Notes: generated by a model from the letters alone, not told the origin. 64,000 nucleotides of DNA from Bacteroidota bacterium (GCA_023428135.1 JAEYZG010000043.1:110565-174564); one strand, 5' to 3'; shown: positions 9,178 to 18,964, numbered from the stretch's first letter. Translations and numbers: made by a program.

Positions 9178-9937
9178 CTGATACTTCTGCTAAGGAAGTT
9201 TTTACAAAAAATCTATTCGGAATTGTTTTCTCTTGTGCAATTTTTGAAAAGTTCAATACAGATTTTTGATTTGCATTAAAGTGATCTATAAATTCGATTT
9301 GTGAATTGACTTCTTTATTGTTGATGATTTCGTACTTTGTAAAGGTCATTGTTTTATACATCTTTCCAGATAATAGATATACTTCAGATTTTAATGGTTT
9401 TGAAGTCTTTTTATCTATCCATAATTTTATTTTTTGATAAGTAGCTCCTTGTGATTTAGCTGCAAGATTTAAGAGGTATGTTTCCGATGTGCCATTTTCA
9501 GTTTTTAATTCAGTTTCTTCACTTGAAACTATTGTATAATCTTTAGACCAGCCAAGTCTGGCAAGATCTCCGTAAGAAACAGAACCTGATAATCTTTGCA
9601 CTGGTGTAATACGAGTTGGTTTTTTGGTTTCTCTAACATAGTACCATAAATCGGCATCGACCATTAGAAGTAAATTACCTTTTTCGAATTGAGGTTCCAG
9701 AAATGCAACCAAAGTGTTTATTTCGTCTTTAAAATAAACTTTATATATACTTTTGATTGTGCCTGATTTTGCATTCGTATTTAACTCTGCAGTCATGGAC
9801 ATTTGTGTCCAAGGTGATCTTTTACTTTCTGCTTCTTTCAGGATTTGTTCCGGAGTTTTTTCTGAAATGAGCATTGTGGAGGATGTGAAAAGGGTTAGTG
9901 CAAAAAATGCAAGAAAACCCTGAATTTTAGTTTTCAT
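9161..9937 (-). CDS. LolA-like outer-membrane lipoprotein-sorting protein
   Basis: The 258-residue protein has a signal peptide (FLAFFALTLFTSSTM) and then a beta-rich domain of the LolA/LolB-like type. It shows the family pattern of SMTAEL, a VYFKDEINTLVAFLEP strand and LWYYVRETKKPTRI. Such proteins carry a hydrophobic ligand through the periplasm and are often paired with RND or FtsX-type exporters and a barrel. It sits 14 bp after the permease gene and overlaps the barrel gene. Since the set lies in a polyketide cluster, the cargo may be the hydrophobic product rather than a lipoprotein; this is inference. Confidence 0.75.
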   Translation of the reverse strand: MKTKIQGFLAFFALTLFTSSTMLISEKTPEQILKEAESKRSPWTQMSMTAELNTNAKSGTIKSIYKVYFKDEINTLVAFLEPQFEKGNLLLMVDADLWYYVRETKKPTRITPVQRLSGSVSYGDLARLGWSKDYTIVSSEETELKTENGTSETYLLNLAAKSQGATYQKIKLWIDKKTSKPLKSEVYLLSGKMYKTMTFTKYEIINNKEVNSQIEFIDHFNANQKSVLNFSKIAQEKTIPNRFFVKTSLAEVSDEVSE

Positions 9938-9951
9938 AAAAGAGCTAAATC

Positions 9952-11241
9952 TTAAGCGTGTTCTAATGATTCTACTATGGTTAGTTTTCTTATAATAAAG
10001 AATGCAGAAAGGCTTGATAATGTAATAGCTAAGACTACCGCAATCGCTATGAATAGGTGATATGGAGATAAGGTATATACCTGCAGTGCATACCCTTGGT
10101 TCATTCCTGGTACAGGTGGCATTTCAATATTTAAGGCATTAATGATGTTGGATAAAATTACCTGTGCTATTATTCCTATCAAAAGTCCTATTATACTTAT
10201 CAGAAATGCTTCCAGTAAAAATATGAATGTGATATTCGTATTTTTTAAACCTATAGCTCTTAATGTACCAATTTCACGAATTCTTTCCATCGTTGTCATG
10301 TTCATTATGTTCCAACAGCTCAATATTACAATGGTTAGGATAATGATGCCCATAAAACTAAAGATCATGTTAAATAAATCTTTTGCTGCCGTATAATATT
10401 CTGCCAGTGTTTCCCAGGTTATCACTCCGATAGTTTTGTTATTGTCCGGTCCTTTTGTAGAGGCCAGAATACTTTGGATTGTACTTACTTTGTAGTCCAA
10501 TGAGTCTCTGTTTTTAAACATCACAGATATAAGGCTTATTTTGTCGGTATTTACGAGTCTTTGAACCAGGTCTATGTGGGTGAGAAGATAGTATTTGTCT
10601 GTTTCATTAAGTCCTGTAGACATCACTCCGACAAGTTCTACATCAATTGCATTTACGGCACCTTGCACAGTTGCCCCATATAGCATCAAAGGATCTCCGA
10701 TTTTTACACCAAGTGCGTTTGCCAGTTTCTTGCCAAGAATTATTCCGAATTTATTTTTGTCAAGTGGTTTAATTTCTTCACCCAGTTTAAGATTCGGATT
10801 AATGTCTGAAAGCCCACCTCGTAATGCTGCTTCATGCATGGACTCTACGCCGTATCCAATGAATGGAAAAGATTTGTCACCTGTCGTAACAAGACCACCA
10901 AATTCTATTCTAGGTAATACATAATCTACTTCTGGTTGGTTTTTGATGGTTTTAACCATTTTTTGATAATCAGCTAACCCGAATTCCAACGTATATTTTT
11001 CCTGACTTTCTAAACTTCTGTTATCCTTTATCTGAAGATGTCCTGTACCTCCAGAACCTCCAAAACCATTTCGGATAGTCATCTCCTGCAAGCCATAGAT
11101 GGAAAATCCGTAATATCCTAAAGCGATCGCCATGGCTGCATAACCTGATGCTGCGATGAATATAGCAAATAAAGTTCTTCTTTTATTTCTGAATAAATTC
11201 CTATATGCTAAATGTAGTATTTTTGAAAAATGTTGTATCAT
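9952..11241 (-). CDS. ABC transporter permease, FtsX/MacB/LolE type
   Basis: The 429-residue permease has the typical layout: a first membrane helix at about 18-45 (NKRRTLFAIFIAASGYAA), a large periplasmic domain (about 50-270), and three C-terminal helices (FMGIIILTIVILSCWNIMN, FIFLLEAFLISIIGLLIG, LFIAIAVVLAITL). The conserved coupling segment ERIREIGTLRAIG precedes the third helix. It overlaps the ATPase gene by 4 bp. Proteins of this class act by mechanotransmission, extruding lipoproteins or hydrophobic compounds from the inner membrane. The linked LolA-like and barrel genes suggest delivery to the outer membrane or beyond. Confidence 0.88.
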   Translation of the reverse strand: MIQHFSKILHLAYRNLFRNKRRTLFAIFIAASGYAAMAIALGYYGFSIYGLQEMTIRNGFGGSGGTGHLQIKDNRSLESQEKYTLEFGLADYQKMVKTIKNQPEVDYVLPRIEFGGLVTTGDKSFPFIGYGVESMHEAALRGGLSDINPNLKLGEEIKPLDKNKFGIILGKKLANALGVKIGDPLMLYGATVQGAVNAIDVELVGVMSTGLNETDKYYLLTHIDLVQRLVNTDKISLISVMFKNRDSLDYKVSTIQSILASTKGPDNNKTIGVITWETLAEYYTAAKDLFNMIFSFMGIIILTIVILSCWNIMNMTTMERIREIGTLRAIGLKNTNITFIFLLEAFLISIIGLLIGIIAQVILSNIINALNIEMPPVPGMNQGYALQVYTLSPYHLFIAIAVVLAITLSSLSAFFIIRKLTIVESLEHA

Positions 11242-11927
11242 ACCAGTTCTTCTTTAAAAATTTTACCATCCTGAATTACAATTTTTGCTTTTGCTCTTTC
11301 TATAACATATGGATCGTGGGACGCTACAATAATTGTCACCTTGTCAGCTTCATTTAGCTGTGTGATGAGTTCCATAATTGAAATAGCCGTTTTTCTGTCA
11401 AGATTAGCAGTTGGTTCATCTGCAATGATAAGTTCCGGATTTCCCACCAAAGCTCGGGCTATTGCAACACGTTGTTTCTGTCCTCCTGATAACCTTGCAG
11501 GCAAATGATCCATTCTGTCTTGAAGTCCTACTTTTTCCAATACAGTTGTAACACGCTCTTTAATTTCTTTTTTACTGATGTTTTTAAAGAGTAATGGAAG
11601 TTCTACGTTTTCGTATGCAGTAAGAACCGGGACCAGGTTGAATGACTGAAATACAAATCCTATTTTGTTTAGTCTCAGTTGATGCAATGCTTCCAGGTTT
11701 ACATGAGTGATGTCTGAACCATTGAATATGATATTTCCGGAGGTGGGTTTGTCTATACTTCCTAGTATATTTAGAAATGTGGACTTCCCACTTCCGGAAG
11801 GACCTGCAACGACAATGAAATCGCCTTTTGTAACATTGAAATATACATTATTGAGGGCCAGGATTTCTGTTTCTCCTACTTGATATTTTTTAGAGACCCC
11901 TCTTAGTTCTGCTATTGATATGCTCAT
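11238..11927 (-). CDS. ABC transporter ATP-binding protein, MacB/LolD type
   Basis: The 229-residue ATPase has Walker A GPSGSGKST at about 42-50, signature LSGGQKQR, Walker B LIIADEPTANLD and a switch His in VASHD. It is the energising partner of the FtsX-type permease, whose gene overlaps its stop by 4 bp. It follows the AT-PfaD gene by 40 bp in the same direction, tying the exporter to the biosynthetic cluster. Confidence 0.92.
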   Translation of the reverse strand: MSISIAELRGVSKKYQVGETEILALNNVYFNVTKGDFIVVAGPSGSGKSTFLNILGSIDKPTSGNIIFNGSDITHVNLEALHQLRLNKIGFVFQSFNLVPVLTAYENVELPLLFKNISKKEIKERVTTVLEKVGLQDRMDHLPARLSGGQKQRVAIARALVGNPELIIADEPTANLDRKTAISIMELITQLNEADKVTIIVASHDPYVIERAKAKIVIQDGKIFKEELV

Positions 11928-11967
11928 TTCATTAGGAAGTTATCTGCGTTAGTTATCTTAATTCTCT

Positions 11968-14256
11968 TTAAATCAAAGAGGGTGAATATTCAAATTTATT
12001 TTGAGTAGCTATACTTTCTGAATGTTGAATTGAGAATGCTTTCTGATATATGTCGCTGGCATCTCTTATTAGTTTCAATCCAATTTCATCTACATGACGA
12101 TTTCTCCAGTCTTCGAGGCTTGTTTCTTTTACATATTGGTTGAATGCTCCAAGTGCCGGACCGCACTGGATTTGAAAATCTACCTTATGTGATAAGTCTC
12201 CGTTAAGTGCATGTTGGGTAGACAAGACAAAATAATATTTAAAAATATTGGCCATTTTTAATTTGGGGTTGGATTGTATTTTCGCGAGCGTCTCCGGTCT
12301 GGTAGATTTAAAATAATTTTCTACCTCTTCCCATACTTTTTCAAATGATTTTCCAAAATATTTCTCCTGAATTATTTTAGAAGTATCCTCTGGTAGCTCT
12401 TCTAATGAATTGTATTGTTTGTAAAGTTCGTATAGTTTTTTTCCTCGCACAGGAAACAGAACTCCTTTTTTCAATACCTGAACCTGAGCTCCAATCTCAA
12501 ACATGTCTCCGGCAGGAGCATAGTCCGTATCCTGAATGTTCATCTGCGAGATCAGGTCTTTGACTATATCGCTGGTACCAGCTTCTACGGTACATTGGTT
12601 AATTGAGCCAGTCAGGACGTAGTCTGCACCAAGCATAATTGATGCAACTATCGCCTGAGGTGTTCCAATGCCGCCGGCAGCGCCTATGTGTATTTTTTGT
12701 TTATATCCGAATTTTTGTATCAGCCTGTCTCGTAAAAGCGATATTACTGGTACCAATGTAAGTGCAACTCCTTGATCTGTGTGTCCTCCGGAGTCAGCTT
12801 CAGTTGTTATGTCTGAAGCTAGTGATATATATTTTCCAGCTTCAGCTTCTTCACTGGTCAGATAACCTTTCGCCAGTAAATCATGGATGATGTTTTCAGG
12901 AGGTGGACTTAAAAACACTTCAGCTACTTCTGGTCTTGATATTTTAGCTATAATATGGTGAGCAGCGATAGCCTGGCCATTTTCAAATCTGATACCTTTT
13001 AGCCTAAAATAGACAAGTGCAGCTGAAGCAGTTGCAAATGCTGAAGCTTCAATGACTTTTATATTTTTGCTTATACATAGTTGCGCAAGGTCAAATTCCC
13101 ACTTAGGATTGGTTGGATTGTGAAGGAAATTAATTCCAAAAGGTTTTTTCGGAGCTATATTTCTTTGAATTTCTTCTATGGAACTCTTAATTTGTTCTAA
13201 ACTCGTTCCTCCACATCCAAGAAAACTTAACAGATCTGAATTAGCCATTTTTATTACCATCTTCGAAGATGATATTCCTCTGTACATGGCTCCTGCAACA
13301 TAGGCTTCTTGTATTTTGTACCTGTTTCTGAAACTTTCAGAACCTATTTTAAATCGAGAGGAGGGAAGGTTTTGGAGTGTGTTAGTTTTCGGGTGATTAG
13401 TCTCTTTGATTTTTTGTATGAGTCTGGTTAGTACACTTCCTGGTCCGACTTCTTTAAATTGTTCTGTACCTTTATTCAGAACCATTTTTACTTGTTGCTT
13501 CCAGGAGACCGGATTAGAAATTTGTTTAGTAAGAAGGTCAGCTGCATTTTGTTTGGTATATTCTGTGCAATTGTAGTTTGAATAAACTGGTATTACCGGA
13601 TTGTTAAAAGAATAATTTAAGATAAATGATTTAAACTTATCTCTTGCTGGCTCCATATACCTTGAATGAAATGCTCCACTAACATTCAAAATGATTGTTT
13701 TCATCCCTGCAGCAGCAAGCAAAGGCTCGGCTTGCTTTAACTGATCCTGGTTCCCGGACAGTATGGTTTGTTCATCTGAATTATAATTGGCAAAATCTAT
13801 TTGAGGGAACTTGGTTTTAATAATTTCTTCAAGATGGTTTTGGTTTCCTCCCATTACGGCCATCATACCACCATCTTTAATTTCTGAGAATAGTTCAGCG
13901 CGCCGTTTAACAATTTCGAGTCCTGTTTTAAAATCCATCACTCCGGCAGCTACGAGAGCATTGTACTCTCCAAGACTGTGACCTAATAGATAATTTGTTC
14001 TGTCTGGTCCTGATTTTATATAATCAAGGTAGTACATCATGTTCACAACATACAAGGCAGGTTGTGTATATTTTGTATAGGATAAATTACCATCAGAGTC
14101 GTTCAGACAAAGATTTTCTATTGAATAATTTAATATAGAGTCTGAGAGCTCTACCAGTTCAGGATACTTTCGAAAAAGTTCCTTACCCATACCCTTGAAT
14201 TGTGATCCTTGTCCCGGAAATACAAGACAAGTTATCTTCTCATTGTCGGTTAACAT
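11968..14256 (-). CDS. Trans-acting acyltransferase fused to PfaD-type enoyl reductase
   Basis: The protein has 762 residues from the chosen start. Residues about 8-300 are a malonyl-CoA:ACP transacylase: FPGQGSQ, catalytic Ser94 in GHSLGE, and His197 in GAFHS, a malonyl-type motif. From about 305 to the end is a PfaD-family flavin-dependent TIM-barrel enoyl reductase (FLGCGGTS, GAAGGIGTPQAI, LGADYVLTGSIN). AT-ER fusions of this kind serve modular synthases that lack their own AT domains, so this is a trans-AT polyketide hallmark. I chose the ATG at 14254-14256 because FPGQGSQ follows it at the normal distance and AAGG lies just upstream. The longer frame from 14358 adds 34 unconserved residues. 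Confidence 0.92.
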   Translation of the reverse strand: MLTDNEKITCLVFPGQGSQFKGMGKELFRKYPELVELSDSILNYSIENLCLNDSDGNLSYTKYTQPALYVVNMMYYLDYIKSGPDRTNYLLGHSLGEYNALVAAGVMDFKTGLEIVKRRAELFSEIKDGGMMAVMGGNQNHLEEIIKTKFPQIDFANYNSDEQTILSGNQDQLKQAEPLLAAAGMKTIILNVSGAFHSRYMEPARDKFKSFILNYSFNNPVIPVYSNYNCTEYTKQNAADLLTKQISNPVSWKQQVKMVLNKGTEQFKEVGPGSVLTRLIQKIKETNHPKTNTLQNLPSSRFKIGSESFRNRYKIQEAYVAGAMYRGISSSKMVIKMANSDLLSFLGCGGTSLEQIKSSIEEIQRNIAPKKPFGINFLHNPTNPKWEFDLAQLCISKNIKVIEASAFATASAALVYFRLKGIRFENGQAIAAHHIIAKISRPEVAEVFLSPPPENIIHDLLAKGYLTSEEAEAGKYISLASDITTEADSGGHTDQGVALTLVPVISLLRDRLIQKFGYKQKIHIGAAGGIGTPQAIVASIMLGADYVLTGSINQCTVEAGTSDIVKDLISQMNIQDTDYAPAGDMFEIGAQVQVLKKGVLFPVRGKKLYELYKQYNSLEELPEDTSKIIQEKYFGKSFEKVWEEVENYFKSTRPETLAKIQSNPKLKMANIFKYYFVLSTQHALNGDLSHKVDFQIQCGPALGAFNQYVKETSLEDWRNRHVDEIGLKLIRDASDIYQKAFSIQHSESIATQNKFEYSPSLI

Positions 14257-15667
14257 ATTTACCTTGTAATAAAAGTATAGCTGTGTTAAATGATATGATG
14301 GAGTCCCTTCTATGCTCTTAAAAAAAATCCATATAACTAGTGTGGGACTTCCGGACAATTATCGGACTTATTTTTGACAGTTTCAAAAAAAATAAAAGAA
14401 AAATATATTAAAGTTATTTCTTAATAAATTTTTAACGGAATCATTAATGATATTATTGATACTCTATGTTTTCATTAGTAATAATGTTTAGCGGATGTTA
14501 TAATAATGTTATTGGTGTTGTGATCATGACTGAAATGACTAAGCTTATTAGATACAATTTGTGTTTTATGATTTGCGCATATAGTAATTGAAGAATTAAG
14601 AGACAAGAGATATCTGTTAATCTATTTGATTAGAGTTTTTGTAGAATTTGTTTATAATTATTTGTAGTAATATTTTCAATATTAGGAGTCGTTGTCATGC
14701 AATGAATGCATAAATCCTATGGTATTGTTACTTTTGTTTTTCTTATTCATTAAAAAATAATAAAGTGAGTGTATAAATTTTATGACATTTTTAAATCATC
14801 ATCAATTGTTGAGTAATCCATGCAGTCTTTGGGACACTAGCGTAAGTCGGAAGGATGTTTTGAATTGTTTTTTTATACTGTAAAGATGATGTTCTACAAG
14901 AACTTCAAAGACCAGGTAGGAGGGAATAGAAAAATATCGAAAATTCATTGATTGTCTTATATGAAGATTATATGATCATAGATTTGGTGCATATTGATTC
15001 ATACATCATAAATTGAATAGCAAGAATATTTCGCTTATTTAATTTTGGAGTTTCATCGATATTGTTTTCAAATTAGAGGATTGAAAAAGGGGAATATCTA
15101 AAAAGTAATTTAGATTAGAAAAAAAAATGTTAAATGGTATTCCTGATAACAGCATATAGTTCGAAAAGATTTGTATTAGCATTTATTCTTATTGATTATT
15201 TCTCCGATAGTACATTTAGTTCATTGGGTACATAAGTCTAAGATCTTTTATGCGCTCCTGAAGAAAGGGACATAAGCATTTTATGATAATGATATCTTTT
15301 TTACTCTTCTATTTCATTCGATGGGTTGGATATTAAACAGGGTATGGTGGTCATGTTCATTCATAGCCTCGTTGAATAGTATATCTGTTTTTATGTAATA
15401 ATCATCTTCACCAGGAGCATTCCGGTTCAAACCAGTCTGCTATATTGCGATCAAGAGTTGTAGTAGGTTGTTTATAATTTAGCCTATGGATAAGTTATCG
15501 AAAAAGTTCGGTCTGTAGGGTGATCTCCTCCGTTGTCATCTAAATGCATATAACCGTTACGATAATAATTAACTTCGTATACTGATTATTGAAAAATTGG
15601 GTAGATAAAATATGGTAGTATTTAAACTTATTAATATATAATTTTCAATTATTACAATATTTGAAAA
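14257..15667. other. 1.4-kb stretch without an intact gene
   Basis: Very AT-rich sequence between the AT-PfaD gene and the LRR gene. No frame longer than about 50 codons looks like a gene. The first hundred or so bases should hold the promoter of the leftward AT-PfaD/exporter operon, but I see no convincing TAnnTTTG element. The right part (15314-15585) contains coding-like fragments listed separately. It marks the right-hand boundary of the biosynthetic cluster. Confidence 0.6.
15314..15585 (-). pseudogene. Possible decayed coding sequence
   Basis: Two open stretches on the minus strand read like protein rather than noise. Positions 15585-15484 give a 33-residue stretch containing YYRNGYMHLDDNGGDHPTD before a stop. 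Positions 15439-15314, in a different frame, give 41 residues containing APGEDDYYIKTDILFNEAM and HDHHTLFN. They lie head to tail with stops and a frame change between them, as expected of a gene worn down by indels. I do not recognise the family. The composition is more mixed than the surrounding AT-rich DNA. Chance cannot be excluded. Confidence 0.3.
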
Positions 15668-17269
15668 TTAATATATCACAGACATTTTCAATACTTCTTC
15701 TCCGTTGTTGATATTGATAAGGTAGTAGCCTGCAGGTACTCTGTGATCATTTACATAGCCATCCCACAATTTAGGCAATGTTAGCTGACAGATAGTGTTT
15801 CCGAATTTATCAACAATCTTAGCATTGCCAGATTGAGAAAAATAATAATTATCATCTACTCCATCCCCATTAGGAGTAAGAACAAGCTGCTTGCAGTCTT
15901 CTCGGGGAATTTCAATGGTGTTTGGTATTGAGTAGGAACAGCCATTTGGTGCAGATACCGTAAGTTTATATTCAAGATCTTCCAGATTCGCAAATTGACC
16001 TGATATTGAAGAATACTTAGTATGTGTCTTCGTTCCTTCTATATCAAATTTATAGTTGCTACCAGGCTGATCGGATAAATTGATTTTTACAGCTCCCTGT
16101 TTTATACATGAGATTTGTGTTATTTCATAGCTAACTCCGCTTATATTGACACAAGGAATAACATCAATGTTAAAAGCATTTGTTTTTAGAGTAAGATTAG
16201 GGAAAGCAGGGTGAGTTACTTCGACATAATAACTGCCCTTGTCAGAAAGCCCTGCTTTATTTACACTATAAATCCTGGATGTTTGTCCGGTTGAATTGGT
16301 ATTGAAAAACCACTTTCTTATAACTCCTGAAGTGTTTGAATCTAATTTTGAATCTATAGAAAACTTTTCAAATTCAATAATAGTCTGATTTGTGCCTAAA
16401 TTAAAGATTTTCTGCGGAGATATTTCAAACAATGTGTTGTAATTGAGAAACGATGTTAATGGCAGTAAATCCTGAAAGGTTAGATAATTCTTATACAATC
16501 TTACTTTGTTAAGAGATAGGTAAGAAGTTAATGATGGGATCTGTGAAATCAGGTTGCTATCCAGATATACGGTTTGAATTCCTTTTGGCAAAGGGGGAAA
16601 ATTTTCAATAAGGTTAGTGCTTGCGTCAAGTATTTTTAGGCTGTCCAATCCTGAAAGATCAGGCAATTGTTTGATTTTATTTCTGAAACATTCTAGTTTC
16701 CTTAGTTTTGGAAGACCAGTCAGATCCGGAAGTGCTGAGATTCCAGCCAATGAAATTCCCAGATATTCAAGCTTAGGTAAATTTAAAGGAGGTACATTAT
16801 TAAATTTATTTGTGTGGACCAATAACTGAATCAGATTTTGATTATTGGTAAGGTTGGGAAATGTAGTTAATTCCAAACGATGAACAGAAAGATACTGGAG
16901 ATTAGGAAAAGTTGAAAGATCCGGTAAGGCGGTCAGTTTGGTTTCTCCAATATTCAGTTTTAACAATCCTGTCATCGCAGAAATATCCGGCAGAGATATA
17001 ATAGGATTCTTAGTAATATTAAGTTCTGTAAGTCCTGTAAAATATTTAAGCTCATCGATAGTGGCAATACCATAATTAGGACATTCCAGTTTTTTGATAG
17101 TTGTAGCTTTGGCCAATATTAAATTCTGGTTAGCATCAAGAGCAGAGGGAATACTGTCAGCAATACACTTTCTGAAAGCATTGTCTGCAATTGGTGTAAC
17201 TTGTGCCACTGTTGCGGTTACAGATATAACAGATATATATATTGCCGCTATGTATTTAATGAAACTCAT
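15668..17269 (-). CDS. Secreted leucine-rich-repeat protein with T9SS type B (CHU_C) C-terminal domain
   Basis: The 533-residue protein has a signal peptide ending near residue 22 (VTATVAQ), then about ten SDS22/internalin-like leucine-rich repeats (about 55-270, e.g. LPDLSGLDSLKILDASTN). A beta-sandwich linker with SprB-like features follows (about 280-455). The C-terminal domain has TPNGDGVDD, a central VDKFGN, and WDGYVNDHRVPAGYY, the layout of the gliding-motility/type B sorting domain. It should be exported by Sec and then by the T9SS to the cell surface, where the repeats could bind a ligand. It overlaps the upstream anti-sigma-like gene by 4 bp, and a PorP/SprF-like gene, the usual partner of type B cargo, lies at the other end of the locus. 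Confidence 0.85.
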   Translation of the reverse strand: MSFIKYIAAIYISVISVTATVAQVTPIADNAFRKCIADSIPSALDANQNLILAKATTIKKLECPNYGIATIDELKYFTGLTELNITKNPIISLPDISAMTGLLKLNIGETKLTALPDLSTFPNLQYLSVHRLELTTFPNLTNNQNLIQLLVHTNKFNNVPPLNLPKLEYLGISLAGISALPDLTGLPKLRKLECFRNKIKQLPDLSGLDSLKILDASTNLIENFPPLPKGIQTVYLDSNLISQIPSLTSYLSLNKVRLYKNYLTFQDLLPLTSFLNYNTLFEISPQKIFNLGTNQTIIEFEKFSIDSKLDSNTSGVIRKWFFNTNSTGQTSRIYSVNKAGLSDKGSYYVEVTHPAFPNLTLKTNAFNIDVIPCVNISGVSYEITQISCIKQGAVKINLSDQPGSNYKFDIEGTKTHTKYSSISGQFANLEDLEYKLTVSAPNGCSYSIPNTIEIPREDCKQLVLTPNGDGVDDNYYFSQSGNAKIVDKFGNTICQLTLPKLWDGYVNDHRVPAGYYLININNGEEVLKMSVIY

Positions 17270-18381
17270 TCTGTTACTGTAATGCTTCCCTTGGCAACAT
17301 TCCCATCTTTATTTTCTATAATGTAAATAAAATAGCCCGATTCAAGTTTTCCCGACTCCGAATATCCTGACCAGGTAGATTGCTCACCATTAGCCAATTG
17401 CTTGGAGTAAATCAGATTCCCGGTTTTATCAATGATCGTTAGTTTTGATTCCTGCATAACCAATGGCCCAAGCCATTCTTCGCCTCGTCCAGGATTAAAA
17501 TCATAATCAAGTTTGCAGATTTTTCCTTTTAAAATTAGAGGATTAAATTGATGTTTACAACCGTTATAGTCAGTAACTTCTGCTCTGTAAGTCCCTTGAT
17601 TTAAATCCCTGAAAACATTTTCCTCCTCTGATCTTAATCCATTAAGGGTAGTTTTGTAAGGGGAGGTGCCTCCTTTAAATCCTTTAATTTCAATAAGTCC
17701 ATTATTGCTCCCACTGCATGGCTCCTGAACGATTAACTGAGCTGAAATAACAATACCTTCACATTTATTAGCAGGCGGCGCTACAAAATCATTTATGGAT
17801 TCTGTTGTTGTGTTGGCAGTGATTTCTGATTTTAAAGGATGTTCATTTAACGGTATTTCCTGACCATTGTCAGAAACATGGGTGTTTGCAGTTATATTAT
17901 TTTTATTTGCATTAATTTGATTTTCAGAGTTTATATTGGTTCTTAAAGTTACTTTGGGAAGTTGCTCAATATGCTTAATTTTTATTTCACTTTCACTTTC
18001 TTGTTTATTGGGAGTACTGTCAGTTGAAACAGTGTTATTTTTAGTTTTTTCCGATTTTACAATTTCCGAAGATGAATTACTATTTAAAAGTAAATAGGAG
18101 CCAGAACCAATCACTGCCAAAAGTACCAGGAAAGTCCAGCCTTTATTAAATGGATTGGCTTGATCAGCTTTAGTTTGCTCTTCGGTCATAATTGATTTCA
18201 GACCTTTAAGTTTATTCAAAAGTATCAGATCCTTTGCGGTTTTGCATACTTCTACTTTCTGCTGAAGATCACTATCGGATAAAAGTTGTTCCTCAAACAA
18301 CAATCTTTCATTTTCAGGAAGTGCCCCTGAAAGGTATAGCTCTATTGCCTCATATATGTTTTCATCACTGCTGCTATACAT
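17266..18381 (-). CDS. Membrane anti-sigma-like protein with SprB-like and CHU_C-like periplasmic domains
   Basis: The 371-residue protein is built in three parts. The acidic helical N-terminus (1-75; ELYLSGALPENERLLFEEQL) is typical of Bacteroidota anti-sigma factors, and a single membrane helix follows near 83-99 (FLVLLAVIGSGSYLLL). The rest is periplasmic: a Thr/Asn-rich linker, one SprB-like repeat (about 210-285; GTSPYKTTLNG, GTYRAEVTDYNGC) and a CHU_C-like end (about 285-371; KLTIIDKTGN, GYFIYIIENKDG). The NGDG motif of true type B sorting domains is replaced by NPGRGEE, and there is no signal peptide, so it is probably a sensor domain rather than T9SS cargo. It overlaps the sigma gene by 8 bp and the LRR gene by 4 bp. 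The anti-sigma role is inferred from position and layout. Confidence 0.75.
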   Translation of the reverse strand: MYSSSDENIYEAIELYLSGALPENERLLFEEQLLSDSDLQQKVEVCKTAKDLILLNKLKGLKSIMTEEQTKADQANPFNKGWTFLVLLAVIGSGSYLLLNSNSSSEIVKSEKTKNNTVSTDSTPNKQESESEIKIKHIEQLPKVTLRTNINSENQINANKNNITANTHVSDNGQEIPLNEHPLKSEITANTTTESINDFVAPPANKCEGIVISAQLIVQEPCSGSNNGLIEIKGFKGGTSPYKTTLNGLRSEEENVFRDLNQGTYRAEVTDYNGCKHQFNPLILKGKICKLDYDFNPGRGEEWLGPLVMQESKLTIIDKTGNLIYSKQLANGEQSTWSGYSESGKLESGYFIYIIENKDGNVAKGSITVTE

Positions 18382-18964
18382 GACCTTTTAATTTTTGAAT
18401 TATAACAGGATTATTTTCAATTTCTTTATATAATTTTTCTCTACATCTTTTAAGAGCCATTTTTGCTGCTCCCTCAGATTCTAATCCCATCCTCAATTGA
18501 ATATCTTCCATCATCAGATTTTGATAAATGGTATAGTTTAGAATTTCAATACATTTACTGCCAATTTTGGAAAATAATTGAGAAAGCAGGTTTTCTTCTT
18601 TAGCAGGATATATCTCCTGAAAATCAGCTTCTATGTTATATAAATGTTCTTCAGATTGAAAATCTACACTAATCGATTTGTTGCTCTTTCTCAGGCTGTT
18701 GATCCATCTGTTGATGCAAAGTGTAAATAGAAATCCGTAAACGGTATACTTATCATTATATTTACCTTCAAGGATATGTTTATATAAGTACATAACAGCA
18801 TCCTGAAAAACATCCTCAACATCTTCTTTTTTGCCTCCTCTGTTTAAAATTGTCTTTTTTACCCTGGGATACACCAATTTGTAAAATAAAGAGATTACCT
18901 CTTTATCCTTTCCTTGCTTGATTAAATCAGGAATATCCTTTTCAACAATTGCCATATTTGTCAA
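18374..18964 (-). CDS. ECF-type RNA polymerase sigma factor
   Basis: The 196-residue sigma-70-family protein shows region 2 (DVEDVFQDAVMYLYKHI, then YGFLFTLCINRWINSLRK) and region 4 (CIEILNYTIYQNLMMEDIQLRMG, AAKMALKRCREKL). The region-4 helix-turn-helix is somewhat divergent from RpoE types but matches the short sigma factors of Bacteroidota that precede membrane anti-sigma genes. It heads a three-gene operon (sigma, anti-sigma-like, LRR protein) with overlapping stops and starts. It is divergent from the PorP/SprF-like gene by about 180 bp, so both may be driven from the same intergenic region. Confidence 0.88.
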   Translation of the reverse strand: MTNMAIVEKDIPDLIKQGKDKEVISLFYKLVYPRVKKTILNRGGKKEDVEDVFQDAVMYLYKHILEGKYNDKYTVYGFLFTLCINRWINSLRKSNKSISVDFQSEEHLYNIEADFQEIYPAKEENLLSQLFSKIGSKCIEILNYTIYQNLMMEDIQLRMGLESEGAAKMALKRCREKLYKEIENNPVIIQKLKGHV

